64,000 bases of DNA, taken from positions 124,001-188,000 of the forward strand of contig NZ_JAJIRN010000007.1 of the NCBI RefSeq assembly GCF_025717515.1, written 5' to 3'. Both the position numbers and the translations under genes were made by a program. The DNA comes from Roseateles oligotrophus (GTDB taxonomy: Bacteria; Pseudomonadota; Gammaproteobacteria; Burkholderiales; Burkholderiaceae_C). Under the pieces are notes generated by a model that saw only the letters and a program-made list of their open reading frames with translations, had not been told where the DNA came from and ran no database searches. Positions 32,968-42,211 of the stretch are shown here, piece after piece; within the stretch, counting starts at the first letter, position 1, and each line of letters starts with the position of its first letter.

Positions 32968-34059
32968 ATGGCGAATCTTTCACTGCGCGGCCTGCGCAAA
33001 AGCTACGGAACGGTTGACGTGCTGAAGGGCATAGACCTGGAGATTGCCGACCGTGAATTCGTCTGCTTTCTGGGCCCCTCGGGTTGCGGCAAGTCGACGC
33101 TCTTGCGCTGCATTGCTGGCCTGGAAGCGATGCAGAGCGGTGAGCTGATGATTGGCGGCTTGCGCATGAACGAGGTGCCGCCGGCCGAGCGCGACCTCGC
33201 CATGGTGTTCCAGAACTACGCGCTCTATCCGCATATGACGGTGCGCAAGAACCTGTCGTTTGGGCTCTCGCTGCGGCGCTTCTCCAAGGCCGAAATCGAC
33301 AGCCGCATCATCGAGGCGGCGCGCATGTTGCAGCTCGAAGCGCTGCTCGAGCGCAAGCCCAAACAGCTGTCCGGCGGCCAGCGTCAGCGGGTGGCGATAG
33401 GCCGCGCCATCGTGCGCAATCCGCGCGTGTTTTTGTTCGATGAGCCCTTGTCGAATCTGGACGCGGCGCTGCGCGAGAACACCCGCGCCGAGCTGGCGCG
33501 CCTGCACAAGGCGCTGCAGGCCACGATGATTTACGTCACGCATGATCAGGTCGAGGCGATGACGCTGGCCGACAAGGTGGTGGTCTTGAATCAGGGCCGC
33601 ATCGCGCAGGTTGGTCGGCCCTTGGAGCTTTATCACAGCCCGGCCGATCTCTTTGTGGCCGGCTTCATCGGCACGCCAAGGATGAACTTTTTGCCGGCCC
33701 AAGCCTTGGCGACGTTGCAAGCCTTGTTGCAAGGCTTGTTACCACTGGAATTGCACGGCGCGGCGCAGACGCTTGGCATACGGCCCGAACATATTCGCCT
33801 GCTGGCCGCAGAAGACAGCGCCGCACACATCCAGGCTCGCGTTCACGGTGTCGAACGCCTGGGTGCGCAAAGCATGGTGCATCTGAGCGCGGGCCCGGAT
33901 CAAAACCTGACGGTCTGTGTCGACGGTGGTCAACTGGTGCGCAGCGGTGATGCCGTCGGCCTGCAATTCGACTTGGAACACGTCCATGTGTTTGGCGCCG
34001 ATGGTCGGGCCTTGCCGAGGCGCTTGAGCCCGGCCGTGCAAAGGGCGCTGGCGCAATGA
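32968..34059 (+). CDS. ABC sugar importer ATPase (MalK/UgpC family)
   Basis: Nucleotide-binding subunit, 363 residues, of a second CUT1-type sugar importer. Walker A GPSGCGKST (36-44), Q-loop Gln82, LSGGQ (134-138), Walker B with Asp158 (FLFDEP) and a C-terminal TOBE domain (GIRPEHIRLL). It lies 24 bp after the TIM-barrel gene and overlaps the binding-protein gene by 4 bp. Imports the glycoside metabolised by this operon. Confidence 0.93.
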   Translation: MANLSLRGLRKSYGTVDVLKGIDLEIADREFVCFLGPSGCGKSTLLRCIAGLEAMQSGELMIGGLRMNEVPPAERDLAMVFQNYALYPHMTVRKNLSFGLSLRRFSKAEIDSRIIEAARMLQLEALLERKPKQLSGGQRQRVAIGRAIVRNPRVFLFDEPLSNLDAALRENTRAELARLHKALQATMIYVTHDQVEAMTLADKVVVLNQGRIAQVGRPLELYHSPADLFVAGFIGTPRMNFLPAQALATLQALLQGLLPLELHGAAQTLGIRPEHIRLLAAEDSAAHIQARVHGVERLGAQSMVHLSAGPDQNLTVCVDGGQLVRSGDAVGLQFDLEHVHVFGADGRALPRRLSPAVQRALAQ

Positions 34060-35303
34060 ATCTGTTGAACAGCCTTCGAGCCCTGCTGCTGTGCCTGTTC
34101 GGTGCCTGCACTGCTGCCGCCGCAGCCGAGTCGCAGTTGCTGCGTTTCGCGACCTGGGACGGCAGCGAAAGCCTCTTGATCCAGCAGCGCATTGCCGCCG
34201 CCTTCGAGGCCAGGCATCCGGGCGTGAAGGTGCAGATGGAAGCCTATGGCGGCGGCTACAACCAGAAGCTCTCGGCCGCTTTCGGCGCCAAGAACCCGCC
34301 CGATGTGATGTATATGTGGAACTTCCCGCAATACCAGCGGGTGCTGGAACCGCTGGATGACTATCTGGCCCGCGATGCCCGCATAGACCGCAGCGACTTC
34401 GTGCCGGGACTATTTCGCTTCGCGACGGTCGGCGATGCTGACGGCAAGACCCAGCGCATCTATGGAGTGCCGGCCGGCTTCACCGCTCAAGTGATCTATT
34501 ACAACAAAGACATGTTTGACCACGCCGGCCTGGCCTATCCGCAGGAGGGTTGGAGTTGGGACGATCTGCGCCGCATGGCGATTCAGTTGCGCAAGCCGGC
34601 CACCAAGGCCTTCGGTTTCGGCCTCGATGTGAACCCCGACCCCTATGACTTTCAGAGTTATCTCTGGAGCGCCGGCGGCCGCATGTTGGGTCCGGACGGT
34701 GTGAGTGTGCAGGGCCATCTGAACGGCGCGCCGTCCAAGGCGATGTTCGCGATGCTGCTGGCGCTGCTGCAGCAGGATGTTGCGGCCACCTTGGGGCTGG
34801 GCGATGGCCGCAACCAGCGCCAGATGTTCACCTCCGACAAGGTCGCGATGCTGCTTGACGGCGCGGCTTTCCGGGTCGAGTTGGCACAGGACGGCAAGCG
34901 CTACGGCGTCGTCGGGTTGCCGAGCTTTCAGGGCCGGCCGGCGCAGAGCGTGGTCAGTGTGTCGGCGCTGGCGATGGCGCGTGAGTCCAAGCAAAAGGCA
35001 CTGGCCTGGGACTTCATCCAATTCTTCAGCAGCGCCGAGGCGGTGCGTCTGCGCAGCAATGATCTGCCGGTGCTGCTGAGCGTGGCGGCGCAGCAGGGCT
35101 TGCAAGATGACCCTTTGGTGAGGCCTTTTTACGCGATGGTGGAAAGCATGAAGGAGACGCCCGCGCACTTGCTGAACCCACGTTGGATGCGTGCACAAGA
35201 CGTGGTGCGCGACGCGATCCAGGAGGTTTTTCTCAGCAAGCAGGGCGACAGCGGCGCCATTCTCGACCGCGCCGCCATCAAGGCCGAGCGCAAGCTGCGC
35301 TGA
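34056..35303 (+). CDS. ABC transporter sugar-binding protein
   Basis: Periplasmic family 1 solute-binding protein of 415 residues. Signal peptide LRALLLCLFGACTAAAAA with likely cleavage before ESQLLRF; despite a Cys in the signal there is no convincing lipobox. Family hallmarks: LLRFATWDGSESLL, AYGGGYNQKLSAAF, NPPDVMYMWN, GVPAGFTAQVIYYNKDMF. Ligand is unknown; a glucoside is inferred from the downstream glucokinase. Confidence 0.9.
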   Translation: MNLLNSLRALLLCLFGACTAAAAAESQLLRFATWDGSESLLIQQRIAAAFEARHPGVKVQMEAYGGGYNQKLSAAFGAKNPPDVMYMWNFPQYQRVLEPLDDYLARDARIDRSDFVPGLFRFATVGDADGKTQRIYGVPAGFTAQVIYYNKDMFDHAGLAYPQEGWSWDDLRRMAIQLRKPATKAFGFGLDVNPDPYDFQSYLWSAGGRMLGPDGVSVQGHLNGAPSKAMFAMLLALLQQDVAATLGLGDGRNQRQMFTSDKVAMLLDGAAFRVELAQDGKRYGVVGLPSFQGRPAQSVVSVSALAMARESKQKALAWDFIQFFSSAEAVRLRSNDLPVLLSVAAQQGLQDDPLVRPFYAMVESMKETPAHLLNPRWMRAQDVVRDAIQEVFLSKQGDSGAILDRAAIKAERKLR

Positions 35304-35314
35304 GGGACAGGACC

Positions 35315-36322
35315 ATGCATAAATCTCAATTGATGGACGCCCAGAGCGAGATGCTGATGCCGATCTCCGATCCGGTTCCTGGCAAGGCCAAAACGGCTGG
35401 CAAGCGGCGCGCCCGCTCCTGGTCGAGTTGGCTGCCCTATCTCTTCATCGCCCCCTGGCTGATCGGCTTTCTCGCCTTCACCGTCGGCCCCTTGCTGTAC
35501 TCGCTCTATATGAGCTTTTTCGATTGGCCGCTGATGGGCGGCGAGCGTTTTGTCGGCCTGCAGAACTACCAGCGTGTGCTGTTCCAAGATGACGATTTCT
35601 GGGAGGCGCTGGGCGTGACGGCGCGCTTCGCGCTGCTCTATGTGCCGACCCATCTGGCCGCTTCCCTGGGCCTGGCGCTGCTCTTGAACCGGCGCTGCCT
35701 GGGCGAGGGTCTGTTCCGCACGATCTTCTATCTGCCCTCGATGCTGTCGGGGGTGGCGCTGGTCAGCATCTGGTCCTGGATCTATAGCCGCGAGTACGGG
35801 CTCTTGAACTATGCGCTGGCGCTGCTGGGCCTGCCGGCGGTTGATTGGCTGGGCAGCCCGGATTGGGCGATGAGCGCGGTGGTGATCGCCAGTCTGTGGA
35901 GTCTGGGCGGCACGATGCTGGTGTTTTTGGCCGGGCTGAAGGGCATCTCGGTCGAACTCTATGAGGCGGCCGAGATGAGCGGCGTCTCCAAGCTCAAGCA
36001 GTTCACTCACATCACCTTGCCGCTGCTCTCGCCGGTGATTCTGTTCAACCTGGTCACCACCTTGATCGCGGCCTTCCAGCAACTGACCATGGCCCTGCTC
36101 CTGACCGGCGGCGGCCCGATGAAATCGACCTATATGTTGGCCATGTATATCTACGACACCGCGTTCAAATACTTCGACATGGGCTATGCGGCGGCGATGT
36201 CCTGGCTGATGTTTGCGCTGATTCTGTTGCTGTCCGCCTCGGTGATGCGCTTCTCCAGCCTGTGGGTGTTTTACGAGAACGAAGTGAAGTCCGAGGCGCC
36301 CGCCGACAGGAGCGCAACATGA
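35315..36322 (+). CDS. ABC sugar permease, MalF/UgpA type
   Basis: Membrane permease of 335 residues with six helices after a hydrophilic N-terminus (KTAGKRRARSWSSW). EAA loop YEAAEMSGVSKLKQFTHITL. ATG at 35315 has an AGGGACAGG purine-rich region upstream and follows the binding-protein stop by 11 bp. It overlaps the next permease by 4 bp. Confidence 0.92.
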   Translation: MHKSQLMDAQSEMLMPISDPVPGKAKTAGKRRARSWSSWLPYLFIAPWLIGFLAFTVGPLLYSLYMSFFDWPLMGGERFVGLQNYQRVLFQDDDFWEALGVTARFALLYVPTHLAASLGLALLLNRRCLGEGLFRTIFYLPSMLSGVALVSIWSWIYSREYGLLNYALALLGLPAVDWLGSPDWAMSAVVIASLWSLGGTMLVFLAGLKGISVELYEAAEMSGVSKLKQFTHITLPLLSPVILFNLVTTLIAAFQQLTMALLLTGGGPMKSTYMLAMYIYDTAFKYFDMGYAAAMSWLMFALILLLSASVMRFSSLWVFYENEVKSEAPADRSAT

Positions 36323-37152
36323 TCAGCTTGGCCGCTCGCAGCCGCCGATTGGCCTTCTACAGCCTGATGCTGTTGCTGGTCTTGGCCTTCGCCGCACCGC
36401 TGTACTGGACCCTGCTGACCGCGCTGAAGGCCAAGAGCGAGCTCTATGCCTGGCCGCCGATTTGGTGGCCGGCCGAGCCGCGCTGGGGCAATTTTGTCGA
36501 GGCTTGGACAGCCCAGCCTTTTGCCGTCTTCCTGAGCAATTCGCTCTGGGTCGCGCTGCTGTCCACCATCGGCCAGATCTTTTCGTCCAGCCTGGTGGCC
36601 TATGGTTTTGCGCGCTTCGACTTCAAGGGCCGCAATGCCTTGTTCATGATCGTGCTCGGCTCGATGATGATTCCCTGGGATGTGAGCATGATCCCGCTCT
36701 ATATGGAGTTCAACGCGCTGGGCTGGATCAACACGCTCAAGCCGCTGATCGTGCCGTCCTTCTTTGCCGCCCCGTTCTTCATCTTCTTGTTGCGTCAATT
36801 CATCTCGAGCATCCCGCGCGAGCTGGATGAGGCGGCGCGCATGGACGGCGCCAATGCCTGGCAGATCTACTGGCGCATTCACCTGCCGCTGATGGCGCCG
36901 GCGCTGGTGCTGGTCGGCACCTTCCAGTTCCTCGGCAGCTGGAACGACTATCTCGGCCCGCTGATCTTCTTGAATGATCAAAGCCTATACACGCTGGCCT
37001 TGGGCCTGGCCCAGTTCAAGGGCCTGCACTCGAACAATGTGACGGCGATCGCCGCGATGACGGTGCTTTTGTGCCTGCCGCCGCTGCTGTTGTTCTTCCT
37101 GGCCCAGCGCCACATCATGGACGGCGCCACCAGCGCGGCGGTCAAAGGTTGA
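36319..37152 (+). CDS. ABC sugar permease, MalG/UgpE type
   Basis: Second membrane permease, 277 residues, six helices. EAA loop DEAARMDGANAWQIYWRIHL and the C-terminal AQRHIMDGATSAAVKG are characteristic of CUT1 permeases. ATG at 36319 overlaps the upstream stop (ATGA) and is preceded by AGGAG. Completes the importer encoded from 32968. Confidence 0.93.
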   Translation: MISLAARSRRLAFYSLMLLLVLAFAAPLYWTLLTALKAKSELYAWPPIWWPAEPRWGNFVEAWTAQPFAVFLSNSLWVALLSTIGQIFSSSLVAYGFARFDFKGRNALFMIVLGSMMIPWDVSMIPLYMEFNALGWINTLKPLIVPSFFAAPFFIFLLRQFISSIPRELDEAARMDGANAWQIYWRIHLPLMAPALVLVGTFQFLGSWNDYLGPLIFLNDQSLYTLALGLAQFKGLHSNNVTAIAAMTVLLCLPPLLLFFLAQRHIMDGATSAAVKG

Positions 37153-37157
37153 TTCGC

Positions 37158-38882
37158 GTGAACCTTCTATTGTTCGACCCCTACAAAGTTCCGTTCTCGC
37201 GCCGCGAGAGCTGGCTATGCGTTTCTTGGCTGGCCGAGGACGAGTCCTTTTGGCTGCGCAATCTGCGCGGCGGCGATGAGCATACCGATCTGGGTCGGCT
37301 GTTTCGCCTCAGCCCTATCGACGCTGCGGGCTTGCCGCTGCAAGGCGAGTGGACGCTGCGGCCCGAAGCCCTGAGCTTTCGCTGCGAGCAGGGCCGCCTC
37401 GAGCTGGCCTTCGCCGACGCCGACACGCTCGCGCTGACGGCCCAAGGCATCGGCCTGCGCCTGTCCCTGCAAAGCAAGCGTTATGACTATGCGCAGCGCT
37501 TGGCTGCTGCCGTGCATATCAGCTGCGCCACGCAAGACCTGTCGGCGCGCTTGATGCTGGGCGAGGGCGAGCTGCAGCTGGACGCGCCCTGGCAGGGCCA
37601 GCGCGCCGAGCGCATTGCCTGCGAGCTGCAGCCTAACCGGCAGGGCCGCATGACAGCGGCGCTGCATCTCTACCGGGTGCAGCCGCTGCGCCTGGACCTT
37701 GCCGAATTCGAGCCGGCGCAAGCCTCGGCCGCCGCCGACTTTGCCGACTGGCTGGCGCTGACCCTGGGCGTGACGCCGGAGCTTGAGGCGGCGCGCGAAC
37801 TGGCCGCCTACATCACCTGGTCTTGCCTGGTGCCGGCCGAGGGTCAGCTGAAGCACCCGGCCATGTATATGTCCAAGAACTGGATGACGAATATCTGGAG
37901 CTGGGACCATTGCTTCAACGCCTTGGCGCTGGGTGCGGCACAGCCCGAGCTGGCTTGGCAGCAATTGGCGGTTTTGTTCGAACATCAACATGCCAGCGGT
38001 CGTTTGCCCGACTTCGTCAATGACCGCTATGCCTATTGGCGATTCACCAAGCCGCCGGTGCATGGCTGGACGGTCGCGCAGCTGCGCCGCATGGCGCCGG
38101 AGGCCTGGCCCGCTGAGCGCTGTGCGCAGGCCTATGGCTGGTTGGCCGCGCAGGCCGACAGCTGGTTGGATGGAACAGGGGAGGGCCTGCCCGCCTATGA
38201 CCATGGCAACGACGCCGGCTGGGACAACGCCACCACCTTCCTCACCGGCACGCCGCTGCAAAGCCCCGATCTCAGCAGCTTTCTGATCTTGCAGATGGAG
38301 GAGTTGGTGGCGCTGGCTGACTTGCTTGATCGGCCCGAAGCCGCCGCGCAATGGCGCCAGCGCGCCGATGCCTTGTTTGAGCGTCTGATGGACAGGCTTT
38401 GGGACGGCGAGCGCTTTGTCGCGATCTGCGCAGGCGGCTTGCCGAGCGAGCCGGGCGCCGACAGCCTGATTGCCTTCATGCCGCTGCTCTTGGGCGAACG
38501 CTTGGGCCAGCGCCTGAGCGAGTCGCAGCGCCAATCCTTGCTGCAGCGCTTGTTCGAGCCGGGCCGTTTTTTCACCGCTCATGGTCTGGCGACCGAATCG
38601 CAGACCAGCCCCTTCTATCAGGCCGATGGCTATTGGCGCGGCCCGATCTGGGCACCGACCATGCTGCTGTTTGTCGACGCGATGGACCGCTGCGGCCGCG
38701 CCGATCTGGGCGACGAGCTGGCGCGGCGTTTCACCGCGATGGCGGCGCGTTCCGGCATGGCTGAAAACTACGACGCACAGACCGGCGCCGGTCTGCGCGA
38801 CCCCGCCTTCACCTGGACCTCGAGCGTGTTCTTGCTGCTCGGCCATCGCCTTAAAGATTGCAGCCATGTCGAATCCCTTTGA
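37158..38882 (+). CDS. MGH1/GH63-like glycoside hydrolase, cytoplasmic
   Basis: Protein of 574 residues with an N-terminal beta domain and a C-terminal (alpha/alpha)6 barrel like GH63 and related mannosyl-oligosaccharide glucosidase/debranching enzymes. Recognisable strings: YMSKNWMTNIWSWDHCFN, DHGNDAGWDNATTF (candidate acid Asp) and GYWRGPIWAPTMLL. No signal peptide, so it acts on the imported sugar. Start is a GTG at 37158 with AAAGG 9 bases upstream; a TTG at 37149 is possible. The gene overlaps the LacI gene by 17 bp. Likely releases glucose or another hexose from an alpha-linked glycoside; exact linkage unknown. Confidence 0.78.
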   Translation: MNLLLFDPYKVPFSRRESWLCVSWLAEDESFWLRNLRGGDEHTDLGRLFRLSPIDAAGLPLQGEWTLRPEALSFRCEQGRLELAFADADTLALTAQGIGLRLSLQSKRYDYAQRLAAAVHISCATQDLSARLMLGEGELQLDAPWQGQRAERIACELQPNRQGRMTAALHLYRVQPLRLDLAEFEPAQASAAADFADWLALTLGVTPELEAARELAAYITWSCLVPAEGQLKHPAMYMSKNWMTNIWSWDHCFNALALGAAQPELAWQQLAVLFEHQHASGRLPDFVNDRYAYWRFTKPPVHGWTVAQLRRMAPEAWPAERCAQAYGWLAAQADSWLDGTGEGLPAYDHGNDAGWDNATTFLTGTPLQSPDLSSFLILQMEELVALADLLDRPEAAAQWRQRADALFERLMDRLWDGERFVAICAGGLPSEPGADSLIAFMPLLLGERLGQRLSESQRQSLLQRLFEPGRFFTAHGLATESQTSPFYQADGYWRGPIWAPTMLLFVDAMDRCGRADLGDELARRFTAMAARSGMAENYDAQTGAGLRDPAFTWTSSVFLLLGHRLKDCSHVESL

Positions 38883-39939
38883 GCTAACGCCAACGCCAAC
38901 GCCGACCGTGACCCTGAAGACGCTGGTGCGCCACACCGGCCTCTCGCTGGGCACCGTGTCCAAAGCCTTGAAAAATGCGCCCGAGGTCAAGCCGGAGACG
39001 CGTGAACGCGTGCAGCGCGCCGCCGCCGAGTTGGGCTATAGCGTCAATCTGGCCGGCGTCAAGCTGCGCACCGGCAAGACCTACACGCTGTGCATCGTCT
39101 TGCCGGTCGAAGACGCCGAGCAGGACTTCAGCGACAGCGGCTATATGGCGCTGGTGTCGGGCCTGTATGCCGCGCTGGCCGGCAGTTACTACAGCCTGGT
39201 CGTGCACCCGCAGCTGCCCGGAGAAAGCCCGCTGGAAGGCCTGCGTCAGCTGGTCGAGTCGCGCCGCGTCGACGGGCTGATCCTGACGCAGACCCGCCCG
39301 CAGGACGAGCGCATCCGCTATCTGCTGCAGCAGGACATGCCTTTCGTCAGTTATGGCCGCAGCGAGTTGGCGCAGCCTCATCCCTGGTTCGACACCGATC
39401 ACGAGGACATGGCCTATCAAGCCACGCGCCGGCTGATTGAGCGTGGCCACCGCCGCATCGCCATGCTCAACCCCAGCCCCGAGCTGATGTATGCGCGGCA
39501 CCGCGAACAAGGCTACCGGCGTGCGCTGGCCTTGGCCGGGATTGAATTCGAGGCCGATCTGCTGCGCAGCTCGGGCCTGTCCGCCGGCGATGGGCGGCGC
39601 ATCACGTTGGAGCTCAGCCAGCGAAAGCAGCGCCCGACGGCCTTTGTCTGCGCGAATGAATTCACCGCTTTAGGTGCCTTGTCGGCCTTTGCCGAACTGG
39701 GCTGGCAGGCCGGCCGCGAGGCGGCCGTGGTGGCCACCGACGACAGCAATATCAGCGCCTTTTTTGTGCCGCCGATCAGCACCTACTTTGCCTCCTTGCA
39801 CCATGCGGGCCGCCAACTCGGCAGCCTCTTGCTGCGCCGCCTGGGCGGCGAGGCGGTGGAGCGTTTGCAAATCCTGGAATGCGCCGAATTGATCGAGCGC
39901 CAGAGCGACCTGGCGGTTGTGACCGGAGCCACAGAATGA
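38866..39939 (+). CDS. LacI-family repressor of the glycoside operon
   Basis: Regulator of 357 residues. N-terminal LacI helix-turn-helix VTLKTLVRHTGLSLGTVSKALKN with hinge (AAAELGYSVN), followed by a sugar-binding domain (RVDGLILTQTRP, VSYGRSEL, TAFVCANEFTALGAL). Encoded within the operon it probably controls; the dyad at 28982-29003 is a candidate operator. The effector is likely the transported glycoside or a keto-intermediate (inference). Confidence 0.92.
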   Translation: MSNPFELTPTPTPTVTLKTLVRHTGLSLGTVSKALKNAPEVKPETRERVQRAAAELGYSVNLAGVKLRTGKTYTLCIVLPVEDAEQDFSDSGYMALVSGLYAALAGSYYSLVVHPQLPGESPLEGLRQLVESRRVDGLILTQTRPQDERIRYLLQQDMPFVSYGRSELAQPHPWFDTDHEDMAYQATRRLIERGHRRIAMLNPSPELMYARHREQGYRRALALAGIEFEADLLRSSGLSAGDGRRITLELSQRKQRPTAFVCANEFTALGALSAFAELGWQAGREAAVVATDDSNISAFFVPPISTYFASLHHAGRQLGSLLLRRLGGEAVERLQILECAELIERQSDLAVVTGATE

Positions 39940-40997
39940 TGAAAACCATGCAAGGACCGGGGATCTTCCTGGCTCAGTTCGCCGGCGACGCGGCACCGTT
40001 CAACAGCCTGGACGGCATCGCCGCCTGGGCCGCCGGTCTGGGTTTCAAGGCCCTGCAAATTCCGAGCTGGGACGCGCGCCTGTTCGATCTGGCGCTGGCG
40101 GCCGAGAGCCAGAGTTATTGCGACGATCTGCGCGGGCGCTTGGCGGCTCATGGCTTGCAGATCAGCGAGCTGTCCAGCCATCTGCAAGGGCAGTTGCTGG
40201 CCGTGCATCCGGCCTATGACAGGCCGCTGGATGGCTTTGCCGCCGCTGCGGTGCGAGGCAATCCGGCCGCTCGTCAGGCCTGGGCGGCCGAGCAGCTGCG
40301 TCTGGCGGCCAAGGCCTCGGCCAGGCTGGGCCTGAAGGCGCACGCGACCTTTTCCGGCGCCTTGGCCTGGCCGTTTCTCTACCCCTGGCCGCCGCGTCCC
40401 CCTGGCCTCATCGATGAAGCCTTTGCCGAGTTGGCACGGCGTTGGACGCCGATTCTCAATGCTTTTGATGAGGCCGGCGTTGATGTCTGCTACGAGTTGC
40501 ATCCGGGCGAAGACCTGTTCGACGGTGTGAGCTTCGAGCGCTTTCTGGACGCCGTGGGCCAGCACCCGCGCGCCTGCATTCTTTACGACCCCAGCCACTT
40601 CTTGCTGCAGCAGCTCGACTACCTGGCCTTCATCGACCTCTATCACCCGCGCATCCGCGCCTTCCACGTCAAGGATGCCGAGTTCCGCCCGAATGGCCGC
40701 CAAGGCGTTTACGGTGGTTATGCCGACTGGGCCGATAGAGCCGGGCGTTTCCGCTCGCTCGGCGATGGGCAGATCGACTTCGGCGCCATCTTCTCCAAGC
40801 TGACCCGCCATGGCTACCCCGGCTGGGCGGTGCTGGAATGGGAATGCTGCCTGAAGCACCCGGAGGACGGTGCGCGCGAGGGCGCGGCCTTTATTCAAAA
40901 GCAGATCATCCGTGTGGCCGAAAAGTCCTTTGATGATTTCGCTAACGCGGCAAGCGATCGCAGTGAGGTGCGCAGCATGCTGGGCCTACAAGCATGA
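39936..40997 (+). CDS. Xylose-isomerase-like TIM barrel (sugar isomerase/epimerase/lyase)
   Basis: Protein of 353 residues, longer than the other TIM barrel in the operon. Metal-site candidates: Glu in CYELHPGEDLFDG, Asp in LYDPSHF, His in FHVKDAEF and Glu in VLEWEC. The C-terminal extension after RSLGDGQIDFGAIF is shared by proteins I recall next to Gfo/Idh/MocA genes. ATG at 39936 overlaps the LacI stop, and the gene overlaps the next Gfo gene by 4 bp, so the two proteins are made together. Isomerase, epimerase or keto-glycoside eliminase/hydratase cannot be distinguished by eye. Confidence 0.82.
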   Translation: MMKTMQGPGIFLAQFAGDAAPFNSLDGIAAWAAGLGFKALQIPSWDARLFDLALAAESQSYCDDLRGRLAAHGLQISELSSHLQGQLLAVHPAYDRPLDGFAAAAVRGNPAARQAWAAEQLRLAAKASARLGLKAHATFSGALAWPFLYPWPPRPPGLIDEAFAELARRWTPILNAFDEAGVDVCYELHPGEDLFDGVSFERFLDAVGQHPRACILYDPSHFLLQQLDYLAFIDLYHPRIRAFHVKDAEFRPNGRQGVYGGYADWADRAGRFRSLGDGQIDFGAIFSKLTRHGYPGWAVLEWECCLKHPEDGAREGAAFIQKQIIRVAEKSFDDFANAASDRSEVRSMLGLQA

Positions 40998-42211
40998 GCG
41001 TCGATCAAAGTTACCAACGCCCTTTGCTGCTGGGCATGGTTGGCGGCGGCGAGGGCGCTTTCATCGGCGCGGTGCACCGGATTGCTGCGCGGCTGGACGG
41101 CGAGTTCGAGCTGGTGGCCGGCGCGCTGTCCAGCCAGCCGGAACGCGCCGCCGCCAGTGGCGCGGCGCTGGGTCTGGCGCCCGAGCGCTGCTACGCCGAT
41201 TGGCGCGAGATGGCGCGCGTCGAGGCGGCAAGGCCGGACGGCATCGAGCTGGTCGCGATCGTCACGCCGAATCATCTGCATGCGCCGGTGGCGCGGGCTT
41301 TTCTGGAGGCCGGCATCGATGTGCTTTGCGACAAGCCGCTGGCCATCTCGGTGCAAGAGGGTCGCGAGCTGGCCGCCTTGGCGCAGGCCCGCAAGCGGCT
41401 GCTGGCGGTCAGCTACAACTACAGCGCCTATCCGATGCTGCGCCATGCGCGCGAGTTGGTGCGTGCCGGCGAACTCGGTGAGTTGCGCCTGATCCAGGTC
41501 GAATATGCGCAGGACTGGTTGGCCTTGCCAGTCGAGAAGGAGGGGCAAAAGCAAGCCAGCTGGCGCTGCGATCCGGCCTTGGCCGGGCCGGCCGGTGCGC
41601 TCGGTGATATCGGCACCCATGCCTATCAATTGGCCTGCTTTGTCAGCGGCCTGCGGGCGGTGGCCGTCTGTGCCGAGCTGAGCAGCTTTGTGCCGGGGCG
41701 GCGGCTCGATGACAACGCGCAGCTGATGCTGCGCTTTGCCGGCGGCGCCCGTGGTGCGCTGTGGGCCAGCCAGGTGGCGAGCGGTTGCGAGAACGCGCTG
41801 CGTCTGCGCATCTATGGCAGCAAGGCCGGGCTGGAGTTTGAGCAAGAGCAGCCCAATCGGCTGCGCCTGACCTGCCTGGGCGGCAGCAGCGAGTGGCTCA
41901 GCCGCGGCCGCGTCGACAGTGCGGCGGCCATTGCCGCCACGCGCCTGCCGCCCGGCCACCCCGAGGGCTATCTGGAAGCCTTCGCGCAGATCTACCGGGA
42001 GGCGGCCGAGCATATCCGCGCGCGCCAGCAGGGCCGCTCACCGGCCCCGCAAAGCCTGGCCTTGCCGCAAGTCGGCGATGGGCTGGCCGGTCTGCTCTTT
42101 GTCGACGCGGCGCTGCGCAGCCACCGCGCGGGCGGCATTTGGAGCCGGCTCGAAGCATCAATTGAGGAAGATGTGGGCCCCATGCCCACCCATGAGGAGA
42201 TGGCGAAATGA
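40994..42211 (+). CDS. Gfo/Idh/MocA-family oxidoreductase
   Basis: NAD(P)-dependent oxidoreductase, 405 residues. N-terminal GMVGGGEGAFIGAVHRIA, active-site Lys in LCDKPLAIS, and GPAGALGDIGTHAYQLACF with the His used in catalysis by this family. Third Gfo/Idh/MocA domain of the operon and coupled to the 353-residue TIM barrel (ATGA overlap), a recurrent pair. It probably oxidises the glycoside or reduces the 3-keto product (inference). Confidence 0.88.
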   Translation: MSVDQSYQRPLLLGMVGGGEGAFIGAVHRIAARLDGEFELVAGALSSQPERAAASGAALGLAPERCYADWREMARVEAARPDGIELVAIVTPNHLHAPVARAFLEAGIDVLCDKPLAISVQEGRELAALAQARKRLLAVSYNYSAYPMLRHARELVRAGELGELRLIQVEYAQDWLALPVEKEGQKQASWRCDPALAGPAGALGDIGTHAYQLACFVSGLRAVAVCAELSSFVPGRRLDDNAQLMLRFAGGARGALWASQVASGCENALRLRIYGSKAGLEFEQEQPNRLRLTCLGGSSEWLSRGRVDSAAAIAATRLPPGHPEGYLEAFAQIYREAAEHIRARQQGRSPAPQSLALPQVGDGLAGLLFVDAALRSHRAGGIWSRLEASIEEDVGPMPTHEEMAK

